Assembly (NCBI GenBank): GCA_001795385.1
Contig: MGOU01000021.1
Location: 1 to 64,000 of the forward strand
Length of the DNA: 64,000 bases
Source of the DNA: Clostridiales bacterium GWD2_32_19
Lineage (GTDB): Bacteria; Bacillota; Clostridia; Lachnospirales; UBA12420
Direction of reading: 5' to 3'
This document shows, one piece after another, positions 26,610 through 34,698 of the stretch (position 1 is its first letter; the number at the start of each line of letters is the position of its first letter). The translations under genes were made by a program, and so were the position numbers. The notes below the pieces were generated by a model. It was not told where the DNA came from. It was given only the letters and a program-made list of their open reading frames with translations, and searched no databases.

Positions 26610-27335
26610 ATGTTTATTGAACAAATAGAAGACATCGAAGATATAGAATTATTAAGAGTAAATATAGAACTTATTCGTAATACTTTAACTATAGAAAGTA
26701 TGATGAAAGAGGATAACAAACCGGTATTACAACCTATCTTAAAATATTTAAAAGTGACAAATGGGAACAACCTACTGAATAATTGTACATGTACAGATAT
26801 CAAGGATTTTATTGACATAATTATGGCAAAAGAAGTAGAGTTTTTAAAAGATGAAGAAGGTACAATAACTGTTGCATACGGGGATAAAAAGTTTTTTGCA
26901 GTCGATGGTAATCTAGTAGTTTTTAAAAGAGATAATTTATCAATGAAAGCAAAAAAATATGAAGATAATATTGTAAAAGGTTCTGAAAAACCTAACTCAA
27001 TCCAAATAACGGAAAGTTCTGTTTTATTTAATGGTAGAGAATTAGGTTGTGAAATCACAACTGGAGTTAGAAAGTTAAATGAAGAACTTACAGATAAAAA
27101 AGATATAAAAACAATTTACTATACAACTATAATTGAGAAAGAAGAAACAATAGAAAAATTAACAATAGATTTAGCTAATTCTGAAATTCTAACGAAGGAT
27201 ATATGTAATAAAGAGGGTATGAGGGAAAAAGAGTGGGTTTTAGGAGGTTATATTGATACAGCTATAAAAGTAATAAATTGTGAAACCTCTATAACAGAAG
27301 AAACAGATGTACCTGAATTGAATCCTGATAATTAA
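26610..27335 (+). CDS. Unrecognised 241-residue protein
   Basis: ATG behind TAGGGAGGAATAGAAAAT. Soluble, acidic, no signal peptide or membrane segment. The N-terminal 60 residues look helical (IEDIELLRVNIELIRNTLTI); the rest alternates beta-like and helical segments (KKFFAVDGNLVVFKRDN; VLGGYIDTAIKVINCET). I recognise no family. It is monocistronic between two terminators and has a full-consensus promoter, so it should be well expressed. Confidence 0.75.
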   Translation: MFIEQIEDIEDIELLRVNIELIRNTLTIESMMKEDNKPVLQPILKYLKVTNGNNLLNNCTCTDIKDFIDIIMAKEVEFLKDEEGTITVAYGDKKFFAVDGNLVVFKRDNLSMKAKKYEDNIVKGSEKPNSIQITESSVLFNGRELGCEITTGVRKLNEELTDKKDIKTIYYTTIIEKEETIEKLTIDLANSEILTKDICNKEGMREKEWVLGGYIDTAIKVINCETSITEETDVPELNPDN

Positions 27336-27338
27336 ATT

Positions 27339-27382
27339 AATAAATAAAATAAGACCATATTTATGGTTTTATTTTATTTATT
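27339..27382 (+). terminator. Intrinsic terminator
   Basis: AATAAATAAAATAAGACCATA (27339-27359) pairs with 27361-27382 with one G-U pair; the 3' arm contains the TTTTATTTTATTT run. Confidence 0.85.
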
Positions 27383-27384
27383 GA

Positions 27385-27436
27385 TTGACAAACATGTAAA
27401 AATATTGTATACTACTGTAAAGCAAATAAACTTTAC
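27385..27436 (+). promoter_or_regulatory. Promoter of the ylxM-ffh operon with operator-like inverted repeat
   Basis: TTGACA (27385-27390), 17-base spacer, TATACT (27408-27413). Immediately after, GTAAAG (27417-27422) and CTTTAC (27431-27436) form an inverted repeat around an 8-base centre, placed over the expected transcription start. Confidence 0.8.
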
Positions 27437-27447
27437 AGGGTGATGAT

Positions 27448-27771
27448 ATGGATAATATACTAGAAAATTCCTTATTATATGACTTTTACGGGGAGTTACT
27501 TACAGAGAAACAGAAAGAAATATTTTCTCTTTACATAGAAGAGGATTTTTCATTGAGTGAGATTGCTGCAAAATTTGATATTACAAGACAATCAATTTAT
27601 GATACAATAAAGACAGCTCAAAACTTACTTGAGGATTATGAACGAAAACTTGGGTTAGTTAAAAAACACTTAGAACATAAAAAAGGGCTGAAAGAAGTAC
27701 TAGAAATGTTAAATGATAGACAAAACTTAGAAATAGTAAAAGAAAAAATTATTAAATTGATAGAAGAATAG
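27448..27771 (+). CDS. ylxM: YlxM-family putative HTH protein (UPF0122)
   Basis: 107 residues. A sigma-70 region 4-like HTH is visible: LTEKQKEIFSLYIEEDFSLSE followed by IAAKFDITRQSIYDTIK. YlxM precedes ffh in most Firmicutes and is thought to assist the signal recognition particle pathway. The ffh start follows 14 bases downstream. Length and gene order match the family exactly. Confidence 0.95.
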   Translation: MDNILENSLLYDFYGELLTEKQKEIFSLYIEEDFSLSEIAAKFDITRQSIYDTIKTAQNLLEDYERKLGLVKKHLEHKKGLKEVLEMLNDRQNLEIVKEKIIKLIEE

Positions 27772-27784
27772 AGGTGGAGTAAAG

Positions 27785-29137
27785 GTGGCATTTGAGAGTT
27801 TAACTGAGAAGTTTCAAAATGTTTTCAAGAACCTTAGAAGTAAGGGAAAGTTAAATGAAAATGACATAAAAGAAGCTTTACGCGAAGTTAAGCTTGCATT
27901 ACTTGAAGCTGATGTTAATTATAAAGTGGTAAAAGATCTGATAGATAACATAAAAGAAAAAGCAATGGGTCAAGAGGTACTAGAAAGCCTTACACCAGGA
28001 CAACATGTAATAAAAATAGTAAATGACGAGTTAACAAAACTTATGGGAAGTTCTCAAAGTAAGTTAACCTTCTCAGCAAGTAAGATTACTGTTTATATGA
28101 TGGTAGGTTTGCAAGGTGCGGGTAAGACGACTACCACAGCTAAACTTGCCATGAAGCTAAAATCACAAGGAAAGAAGCCTCTTCTTGTTGCGTGTGATAT
28201 ATATAGGCCAGCAGCAATAAAGCAATTACAGGTTGTTGGTGAAAAGGTTAATGTTCCTGTTTTTAGTATGGGAGACCAACATAATCCTGCAAGTATTGCA
28301 AAAGCAGGAGTTAATCATGCAATTGCCAATGGAAATGATATAGTTTTTATAGATACAGCAGGAAGACTTCACATTGATGATGAACTTATGGAGGAACTCG
28401 AAAACATAAAGAAAGAAGTAAAACCACAAGAGATATTACTCGTTTTAGATGCAATGACAGGGCAAGATGCTGTTAATATAGCTCAAACATTTGATGAAAA
28501 GCTAGGTATTGATGGATTCATTATAACAAAGCTTGATGGTGATACCCGTGGTGGTGCTGCTCTTTCAGTAAGCCATATAACAAAGAAACCAATCAAGTTT
28601 GTAGGTATGGGTGAGAAACTTGATGAACTGCAAGAATTTTATCCTGATAGAATGGCTTCGAGAATACTTGGAATGGGTGATATACTGACATTAATAGAAA
28701 AAGCAGGGCAAGCCATAGATCAAGAAAAGGCAGCAGAGCTTGAACAAAAAATGAGAAAAGCGGAATTTGATTTAGATGATTTTCTAGATCAAATGCAACA
28801 AATTAAAAAGATGGGTCCACTTGGACAGATTATGAATATGATACCAGGCTTAAATAGCCAACTTGCTGGTGTTAATATTGATGAAGACCAGATAGGACAT
28901 GGGTTAACACAAACTGAAGCTATAATATGTTCTATGACAAAACCTGAAAGAAAGAATCCTACTATACTAAATGGTTCTAGAAAACAACGAATTGCAAAAG
29001 GCAGTGGAACCAACATACAAGAGGTAAATAAACTTATTAAACAATTTGATATGATGAAAAATATGATGAAACAATTCATAGGTAACAAAGGTAATAAAGG
29101 GAAAATGGGAAAGATGCCATTTAAAATGCCGTTTTAG
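27785..29137 (+). CDS. ffh: Signal recognition particle GTPase Ffh
   Basis: 450 residues from GTG 27785 behind TAGAGGTGGAGTAAAG. N domain 1-85, G domain with G1 GLQGAGKTTTTAKLA, DTAGR, TKLDGDTRGGAAL and the G5 loop region GMGEKLDELQEF, then the Met-rich M domain (MQQIKKMGPLGQIMNMIPG; SMTKPERKNPTILNGSRKQRIAKGSG) ending in a Lys/Met/Gly tail. Binds signal peptides and the 4.5S RNA and targets nascent proteins to the membrane. Confidence 0.98.
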   Translation: MAFESLTEKFQNVFKNLRSKGKLNENDIKEALREVKLALLEADVNYKVVKDLIDNIKEKAMGQEVLESLTPGQHVIKIVNDELTKLMGSSQSKLTFSASKITVYMMVGLQGAGKTTTTAKLAMKLKSQGKKPLLVACDIYRPAAIKQLQVVGEKVNVPVFSMGDQHNPASIAKAGVNHAIANGNDIVFIDTAGRLHIDDELMEELENIKKEVKPQEILLVLDAMTGQDAVNIAQTFDEKLGIDGFIITKLDGDTRGGAALSVSHITKKPIKFVGMGEKLDELQEFYPDRMASRILGMGDILTLIEKAGQAIDQEKAAELEQKMRKAEFDLDDFLDQMQQIKKMGPLGQIMNMIPGLNSQLAGVNIDEDQIGHGLTQTEAIICSMTKPERKNPTILNGSRKQRIAKGSGTNIQEVNKLIKQFDMMKNMMKQFIGNKGNKGKMGKMPFKMPF

Positions 29138-29183
29138 TTAGATATGTGCATTTGAATCATTAATTTAAAGGAGGTGAATATAT

Positions 29184-29426
29184 ATGGTAAAAATAAGACT
29201 AAAAAGAATGGGAGCTAAAAAATCACCTTTTTACAGAATAGTTGTAGCAGACGAAAGAGTACAAAGAGATGGTAAAACAATAGCTGAAATAGGTAATTAC
29301 AATCCAAACACAGATCCAGCTGAAATAAAAATTGATGTTGAGGCTGCAAAAACATGGTTGAAAAATGGGGCTCAACCAACAGATACAGTAAAAGCTATAC
29401 TCAAAAAATCAGGAGTAATCAACTAA
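29184..29426 (+). CDS. rpsP: 30S ribosomal protein S16
   Basis: 80 residues, ATG behind AAAGGAGGTGAATATAT, a very strong site. [20 protein letters not shown] and [18 protein letters not shown] are invariant S16 features. Second gene of the classical ffh-rpsP-khpA-rimM-trmD-rplS order. Confidence 0.98.
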   Translation: MVKIRLKRMGAKKSPFYRIVVADERVQRDGKTIAEIGNYNPNTDPAEIKIDVEAAKTWLKNGAQPTDTVKAILKKSGVIN

Positions 29427-29466
29427 ATTAAATTGACTTACAATATAACTTGAAAGGGGAATTACC

Positions 29467-29697
29467 GTGAAAAACTTATTAGAATTAATTGTAAAATCAT
29501 TGGTCGATAATCCTGAGAAGATATCTATAAACGAGATATCAGGAGAAAATTCAACAATATATGAAGTAAAAGTTGCTGAAGAAGACATGGGAAAAGTAAT
29601 TGGTAAACAAGGTAAAGTTGCAAAGTCAATACGTACAGTGATTAAAGCAATTGCTGCAAGAGAAGGTAAAAGAGTAATCGTTGAGATAATGAACTAA
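29467..29697 (+). CDS. khpA: KH-domain RNA-binding protein KhpA
   Basis: 76 residues from GTG 29467 behind AAAGGGGAATTACC. A single KH domain with the GxxG loop in VIGKQGKVAKSIRTVIKA. KhpA forms a complex with KhpB (Jag) and binds many RNAs, affecting cell division and elongation. The stop codon sits inside the stem of the terminator that follows. Confidence 0.95.
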   Translation: MKNLLELIVKSLVDNPEKISINEISGENSTIYEVKVAEEDMGKVIGKQGKVAKSIRTVIKAIAAREGKRVIVEIMN

Positions 29698-29720
29698 ATG
29701 TTTTTACATTTAGTTTTTTT
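29692..29720 (+). terminator. Terminator overlapping the khpA stop codon
   Basis: AACTAAATG (29692-29700) pairs with CATTTAGTT (29707-29715) around TTTTTA, followed by TTTTT. Confidence 0.75.
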
Positions 29721-29721
29721 A

Positions 29722-29750
29722 TTGCGTTTTTTAACAAAACATGGTATAGT
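29722..29750 (+). promoter_or_regulatory. Probable promoter of rimM-trmD
   Basis: TTGCGT (29722-29727), 17-base spacer, TATAGT (29745-29750). Confidence 0.5.
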
Positions 29751-29783
29751 AATGATATTAAATATGGGAATAGGAGGCAAAGT

Positions 29784-30302
29784 ATGGATAAATACTTTAC
29801 GATAGGAAAAATAGTAAATACACAAGGGTTAAAGGGTGATTTAAGAGCAGTATCAGATACGGATGATATAAATCGTTTCGAACTGCTTGATTATGTTTTG
29901 TTAGAAAATCCCGATGATAAATCACTGACGAAGTACCAGATAGAAAATGTGTGGTACCATAAAAGCTTTGTAGTTTTTAAATTTAAGGGTATAGACAATA
30001 TGACAGATGCAGAAAAGTTAAAAGCCTTTGATATAAAAATCCCTGAAGAGTTAGGTCTTAAACTAGAAGAAGATGAGTATTACATTCGAGATTTATATGA
30101 TATGGAAGTTTATGAGGAAAATAATAATATCTTAGGGGTACTTACTGATATTTTAAATACAGGTAGCAATGATGTGTATGTGGTTACAAATAAAGAAAAA
30201 GGCCAATTATTACTTCCAGCTATAAACGAATGCATTAAGCAAATAGATGTGGAAAATAAAAAAATGATAGTTCACGTTATGAATGGACTTGAATGGCAGT
30301 AG
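29784..30302 (+). CDS. rimM: Ribosome maturation factor RimM
   Basis: 172 residues, ATG behind ATAGGAGGCAAAGT. RimM N-terminal domain (FTIGKIVNTQGLKGDLRAVS) and C-terminal PRC barrel (YYIRDLYDMEVYEENN; GSNDVYVVTNKEKGQLLLPA). Assists maturation of the 30S head, binding S19. Followed 15 bases later by trmD. Confidence 0.96.
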   Translation: MDKYFTIGKIVNTQGLKGDLRAVSDTDDINRFELLDYVLLENPDDKSLTKYQIENVWYHKSFVVFKFKGIDNMTDAEKLKAFDIKIPEELGLKLEEDEYYIRDLYDMEVYEENNNILGVLTDILNTGSNDVYVVTNKEKGQLLLPAINECIKQIDVENKKMIVHVMNGLEWQ

Positions 30303-30317
30303 AGAGAGGTTGATATA

Positions 30318-30998
30318 ATGAAATTTTATGTTTTAACTCTTTTTCCTAAAATGATAGAAGGGTTTGTATCAGAAAGTATTATTGGCAGAGCAAAGGAAAA
30401 TAATATTGTAGATGTTGAGTGTATAAACATAAGAGACTTTACTGAAAACAAGCACAAAAAGGTCGATGATTATCCATATGGTGGAGGGGCTGGTATGGTG
30501 ATGCAAGCACCACCTGTATATAATGCATATGAGAGTTTACAAAAGGACAAAAAAGTTAGGGTTGTGTTTGTTACTCCAAGTGGTAAAACTTTTACTCAAA
30601 ACATGGCAAAGGAATTTGCAAGCCAAGAAGAACTTATAATACTTTGTGGTCATTATGAAGGCGTCGATGAAAGAGTGCTAGAAGAAATAGTAACAGACGA
30701 AATATCAATAGGTGATTATGTTCTTACGGGCGGAGAGATACCAGCATGTGTATTGATAGATGCTATTGCTAGACTAATACCGGGTGTGCTAAATAAGGAA
30801 GAATCATTTGAAAATGAATCATTCGAAAATAACTTATTAGAATATCCTCAATATACACGACCACCAGTATTTATGGGAAGAGAAGTACCAGAGGTATTGC
30901 TTTCAGGACATCACAAAAATGTAGCAAAATGGAGATTAGAAAAATCATTAGAGAAGACAAAAAGGGTAAGACCAGATATGTTAGATGCGAAACTATAG
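30318..30998 (+). CDS. trmD: tRNA (guanine-37-N1)-methyltransferase
   Basis: 226 residues, SPOUT knot enzyme: LTLFPKMIEGFVSESIIGRA, VDDYPYGGGAGMVMQAPPV, ILCGHYEGVDERV and IGDYVLTGGEIPACVLIDAI. Methylates G37 of tRNAs and prevents +1 frameshifting. Slightly shorter than many homologues because the C-terminal tail is truncated, as is common. Followed here by two genes not normally placed before rplS. Confidence 0.97.
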   Translation: MKFYVLTLFPKMIEGFVSESIIGRAKENNIVDVECINIRDFTENKHKKVDDYPYGGGAGMVMQAPPVYNAYESLQKDKKVRVVFVTPSGKTFTQNMAKEFASQEELIILCGHYEGVDERVLEEIVTDEISIGDYVLTGGEIPACVLIDAIARLIPGVLNKEESFENESFENNLLEYPQYTRPPVFMGREVPEVLLSGHHKNVAKWRLEKSLEKTKRVRPDMLDAKL

Positions 30999-31022
30999 TA
31001 TAGAAATAAAAGGGGGAGTATT

Positions 31023-31349
31023 ATGAGTAATAAATTTTTATTGGGATTTGGGATTATAGCATTAGGTGTGATATTTCTTTTAGACGGATTTAACATAATT
31101 AATGAAGAACTTATAATGCAGTTTTTTTGGCCGTTTATTCTAATTTTGTTTGTAGTGTCGAATATAATAAATAATAAAAAAATAAGCCTACTTAATGTGG
31201 GAATAATCTTAGTAGCTATTAACATGGTAATGGATGAACTGGATATTTATGGGGAGTTTAATGTATGGAAAATATTTTGGCCGATTTTATTAATCACTAT
31301 TGGTGTTAATATTATGCTGAAAAAAGATAATAACAAATACAATGTTTAG
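31023..31349 (+). CDS. Small membrane protein, LiaF-TM/DUF5668-like
   Basis: 108 residues with four hydrophobic segments in pairs: LLGFGIIALGVIFLLDGF, FFWPFILILFVVSNII, ISLLNVGIILVAINMVMD and IFWPILLITIGVNIML. The paired F-W-P-I-L-L-I-x-G pattern is typical of the LiaF/LiaI transmembrane domain family, associated with envelope-stress responses. The short cytoplasmic tail has no further domain. GGGGGAGTATT precedes the ATG, 24 bases after trmD, so it is probably in the trmD transcript. Confidence 0.75.
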   Translation: MSNKFLLGFGIIALGVIFLLDGFNIINEELIMQFFWPFILILFVVSNIINNKKISLLNVGIILVAINMVMDELDIYGEFNVWKIFWPILLITIGVNIMLKKDNNKYNV

Positions 31350-31364
31350 TACAAAGGAGGTATT

Positions 31365-32606
31365 ATGAATAAAGAATTTTTTATAAATAATAGAAAAAAA
31401 TTAATAGATGGTTTGCCTGACAACAGTATTTTAATATTGTATTCAGGTTCTGCAGAATATTGGAGCGGTGATGAGAGTCATAAATTTTCTATTAGTAAAG
31501 ATTTTTATTATATAACGGGTTTAGAAGAAGAAAATTATATATATTTCTATCAAAAAAGTATAAATCCATTAGAAGTTCTTTTTATAGAAAAAGATAATGA
31601 TGAAAAATTTATAAAATTTTTTGGACACAAGAAAAGTAAAGAAGAAGTATATCAAACTACAGATATAGAAAATATAGATTACACAGATGAATTTGAAGCA
31701 TTTTTTGAAGCATTTATAGAAAATTCTAAATACACATCAATAATTGATATATATTTAGATATGATAAATTCTAATTCTAATTTTAATATTAAATTACAGC
31801 AAATTATGAATAAATTACTTAATAATATTAATTATCATAATATTGATATAGATTTTAGTAATTTAAGAGCAATAAAACAAGAAGGCGAAATAAGAAATAT
31901 TAAAAAAGCCATCGATATAACACATAAAGGAATTCAACATATTTTTAAAAATGCAAAGAATTGTAAATATGAAAACGAAATAGAAGCTTTGTATGATTAT
32001 GAAATAAAGGTAGAAGGAATATATGAAAAGGCTTTTCATTCTATTGTAGCAAGTGGAGAAAATGCTGCAATATTGCATTATTCAAAAAACAATTCAAAAA
32101 TGTGTAAAGACGACTTGGTTTTACTTGACTTAGGAGTACGATATGAAAACTATTGTTCTGATATTTCGAGAACGTTTCCATTAAATGGATATTTTAATGA
32201 TAGGCAAAAAGTTTTATATAATATTGTATTAAATACTCAAATTGAAACAATGAATAGTGTAAAGGTAGGAATGACATTTAAAGAATTAAATAATGTTACT
32301 AAAAATTCATTAATAAGACAGCTAAAAGAAATAAATTTAATTGACAAAGACGAAGAGGTTGAGAAATATTATTATCATTCTGTATCTCATCCACTTGGAC
32401 TAGATACACATGATTGCAGAGGACATACTCAAAAAATTGCAGAAGGTATGGTTATAACAATAGAACCAGGGCTCTATATAGAGGAAGAGAGTATAGGTAT
32501 AAGAATAGAGGACGATATCCTAGTAACTAAGGATGGATATATAAATTTATCGGAGAATATTCCTAAAGAAATTGAAGATATAGAAAAAATAATGAGAAAT
32601 TCCTAA
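31365..32606 (+). CDS. M24-family aminopeptidase P
   Basis: 413 residues. N-terminal creatinase-like AMP_N domain about 1-170 (KLIDGLPDNSILILYSGS; FYYITGLEEENYIYF), then the pita-bread fold with the dinuclear-metal ligands: VLLDLGVRYENYCSDISRTF (two Asp), HSVSHPLGLDTHD (His), TIEPGLYIEE (Glu) and GIRIEDDILV (Glu). All five ligands are visible. Removes N-terminal residues before proline. Codon use is even more A+T-rich than the neighbours. Lies between trmD and rplS, an unusual site. Confidence 0.93.
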   Translation: MNKEFFINNRKKLIDGLPDNSILILYSGSAEYWSGDESHKFSISKDFYYITGLEEENYIYFYQKSINPLEVLFIEKDNDEKFIKFFGHKKSKEEVYQTTDIENIDYTDEFEAFFEAFIENSKYTSIIDIYLDMINSNSNFNIKLQQIMNKLLNNINYHNIDIDFSNLRAIKQEGEIRNIKKAIDITHKGIQHIFKNAKNCKYENEIEALYDYEIKVEGIYEKAFHSIVASGENAAILHYSKNNSKMCKDDLVLLDLGVRYENYCSDISRTFPLNGYFNDRQKVLYNIVLNTQIETMNSVKVGMTFKELNNVTKNSLIRQLKEINLIDKDEEVEKYYYHSVSHPLGLDTHDCRGHTQKIAEGMVITIEPGLYIEEESIGIRIEDDILVTKDGYINLSENIPKEIEDIEKIMRNS

Positions 32607-32612
32607 AAACTC

Positions 32613-32641
32613 TTGCCAATGATGTAAAATTATGCTATAAT
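32613..32641 (+). promoter_or_regulatory. Promoter of rplS
   Basis: TTGCCA (32613-32618), 17-base spacer, TATAAT (32636-32641). Confidence 0.85.
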
Positions 32642-32713
32642 ACTTGAAGTGATTACGGATGGTCCGCTGTACGAAATGATACAAGAACATCTATGAAGAG
32701 AGGAGGAATACGA
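32642..32713 (+). promoter_or_regulatory. Ribosomal protein L19 leader
   Basis: The leader holds GGATGGTCCGCTGTAC and, further on, AAGAACATCTATGA, which pair GGATG/CATCT and match the conserved core of the Firmicutes L19 leader as I remember it. Located directly before the rplS site, it probably mediates autoregulation. Confidence 0.7.
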
Positions 32714-33085
32714 ATGAATGAAATTATTAGAGCAATTGAAAATGAAGGTCTAAAAGAAACTGTAGATTCTTTTAATGTTGGAGATACTGTAAAAGTATAT
32801 GCCAAAATTAAAGAAAAAACTAAAGATGTAACAAAAGAAAGAATACAAGTATTTGAAGGCGTTGTTTTAAAAAGACAAAATGCAGGTATTAGAGAAACTT
32901 TCACTGTTAGAAAAATATCTGATGGTGTAGGAGTAGAGAGAACATGGTCATTACACTCACCTAATATAGACCATATAGAAGTAAAAAGATGTGGTCAGGT
33001 AAGAAGAGCTAAATTATTCTACCTACGCGATAGAGTTGGTAAATCAGCTAAAGTAAAAGAAAAAAAAGTGAGCATAAATAAATAA
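32714..33085 (+). CDS. rplS: 50S ribosomal protein L19
   Basis: 123 residues from ATG 32714, 7 bases behind AGGAGG; the in-frame ATG at 32693 is upstream of that site. Contains [35 protein letters not shown] and the signature [20 protein letters not shown]. Own promoter and leader, so L19 is expressed separately from trmD here. Terminator at 33095. Confidence 0.98.
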   Translation: MNEIIRAIENEGLKETVDSFNVGDTVKVYAKIKEKTKDVTKERIQVFEGVVLKRQNAGIRETFTVRKISDGVGVERTWSLHSPNIDHIEVKRCGQVRRAKLFYLRDRVGKSAKVKEKKVSINK

Positions 33086-33094
33086 AAATAGATG

Positions 33095-33117
33095 GGGACT
33101 TTTTAGTCCCTGTTTTT
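33095..33117 (+). terminator. Intrinsic terminator of rplS
   Basis: GGGACT (33095-33100), loop TTTT, AGTCCC (33105-33110), TGTTTTT. Confidence 0.88.
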
Positions 33118-33208
33118 GCGATTATGGTAAAATATTATTAATTTTATAAATTTATACATACATTTTGGTACAAATGTGGTATGATATTTAATAAGGAACT
33201 TAAAAAAA

Positions 33209-33235
33209 CCTCCTCGCAATTACATAAACGAGGAG
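33209..33235 (+). promoter_or_regulatory. Leader hairpin upstream of lepB
   Basis: CTCCTCG (33210-33216) pairs with CGAGGAG (33229-33235). A possible -10 TATGAT at 33180-33185 places it in the mRNA leader. The CCTCC face could alternatively pair with the downstream G-rich site. Confidence 0.4.
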
Positions 33236-33255
33236 ATGTAACAGGGGGAACGAAT

Positions 33256-33819
33256 ATGATTAATAGTGTATTTAAAATCCAAAATCCAATTTTAAAGGAA
33301 ATTTTTGATTGGGCAGAAGTTATTGTAATGGCTTTATTGATAACATTTATTTTAAAAGCTTATGTGGTAGAATTTACCCAGGTATCAGGACCTTCGATGC
33401 AGCCCACATTACAAGATGGTAATAGACTAATAATTAATAGATTTATATATAATCTTACGGAACCAAAGCATGGAGATATTGTAGTATTTGATTTTAGTGA
33501 AGAGAAAAGCTTTATAAAAAGAATTATAGGACTACCTGGGGATGTTATTGACATACGAGATGGCGATGTTTACATTAATGACATAAAACAAGAAGAAGGT
33601 TATATCCAGGAAAAAGTACAAATATATGGTGATGTTAATTTCCCAGTTACAGTAACTAAGGATCATTATTTTGTGATGGGAGATAATAGAAATAATAGTA
33701 GCGATAGTAGATTGAAAATGGTAGGGGATAATGGACTAGTTTCTAAGAAGGTTATTAGAGGGCCTGTTGTTCTCAGAATATGGCCATTTAACGAATTTGG
33801 TACTATTAAATATAAATAG
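33256..33819 (+). CDS. lepB: Type I signal peptidase
   Basis: 187 residues from ATG 33256 behind CAGGGGGAACGAAT; an in-frame ATG at 33181 would lie on the probable -10 and is rejected. N-terminal TM (VIVMALLITFILKAYVV), then the S26 boxes: catalytic Ser in QVSGPSMQPTLQDGNRL, box C, catalytic Lys in SFIKRIIGLPGDVIDI, and box E YFVMGDNRNNSSDSR. Removes signal peptides of Sec substrates, such as the surface proteins at the end of this window. Followed 15 bases later by rbgA. Confidence 0.96.
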   Translation: MINSVFKIQNPILKEIFDWAEVIVMALLITFILKAYVVEFTQVSGPSMQPTLQDGNRLIINRFIYNLTEPKHGDIVVFDFSEEKSFIKRIIGLPGDVIDIRDGDVYINDIKQEEGYIQEKVQIYGDVNFPVTVTKDHYFVMGDNRNNSSDSRLKMVGDNGLVSKKVIRGPVVLRIWPFNEFGTIKYK

Positions 33820-33833
33820 ATGTTGGTGATGAT

Positions 33834-34682
33834 ATGTTAATACAATGGTTTCCAGGTCATATGAAAAAAACAAAAGACTTGATAGTAGAAAATTTAAAGC
33901 TTGTTGATATAGTAATAGAAATAATAGATGCGAGGTTACCTATAAGCAGTAAAAATCCTGTTATAGATAGCCTTACTTTGAATAAACCTAAAATTATTAT
34001 GATGAATAAAATAGATTTGGCAAATGAATCTATGACACAAAAATGGACGAAGTATTTTGAAAGAGAAAATGTATCGGTTGTATATGTAAACTCTATAACC
34101 GGTGTAGGAATGAAAAGTGTAATAGGCAAATGTAAAGAAGTTCTTAAATACAAACTCGAGAAAGATAAGGTTCGAGGTAGGATCAATCGTACTATTAGAG
34201 CTATGGTAGTTGGCATACCGAATGTAGGCAAATCAACATTCATAAATAAATTTGTAGGAAAAGCTTCCACCAAAACAGGTGACAAACCAGGTGTTACTAG
34301 GGGTAAACAGTGGATTAAAGTAGGAGTCGATTTTGAGTTACTAGATATGCCAGGAATATTGTGGCCAAAGTTTGATGACGAGCAAGTTGGTATAAAATTA
34401 GCTTCAATAGGTTCTATAAAAGAAGAAATCTTAGATTCTATTGAACTTGCAATAAATTTAATTAGGATACTTAGAAAAATAAATATAACGGCAGTAAGTG
34501 AGCGTTATAAAATTATTGATATAGATAAACTATCCGATACAGAAGTACTAAGCAAGATAGCGGAAAATAGAAAATTTTGCATTACTGGTGGGGAATTAGA
34601 TTTAAGAAGAGCCTCAAAAACATTATTAGATGAATTTCAAGGTGGAAAACTTGGAAGAATAACCTTGGATATATGTAAATAA
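33834..34682 (+). CDS. rbgA: Ribosome biogenesis GTPase RbgA (YlqF)
   Basis: 282 residues. Circularly permuted GTPase: G4 MNKIDLAN precedes G1 GIPNVGKSTFINKF, then the switch region DKPGVTRGKQWIKV and G3 DMPGILWPK. IQWFPGHMKKTKDLI is the classical start. It acts late in 50S assembly (uL16 incorporation). The order rplS-lepB-rbgA-rnhB is that of Bacillus and many Clostridia. Confidence 0.97.
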   Translation: MLIQWFPGHMKKTKDLIVENLKLVDIVIEIIDARLPISSKNPVIDSLTLNKPKIIMMNKIDLANESMTQKWTKYFERENVSVVYVNSITGVGMKSVIGKCKEVLKYKLEKDKVRGRINRTIRAMVVGIPNVGKSTFINKFVGKASTKTGDKPGVTRGKQWIKVGVDFELLDMPGILWPKFDDEQVGIKLASIGSIKEEILDSIELAINLIRILRKINITAVSERYKIIDIDKLSDTEVLSKIAENRKFCITGGELDLRRASKTLLDEFQGGKLGRITLDICK

Positions 34683-34698
34683 GGGGAATGGTGATTTT

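Noticed and set aside
26576-27058. 160-codon minus-strand frame opposite the unknown gene at 26610
   Set aside because: Antisense to a gene with a consensus promoter and SD; its own start lacks any site.
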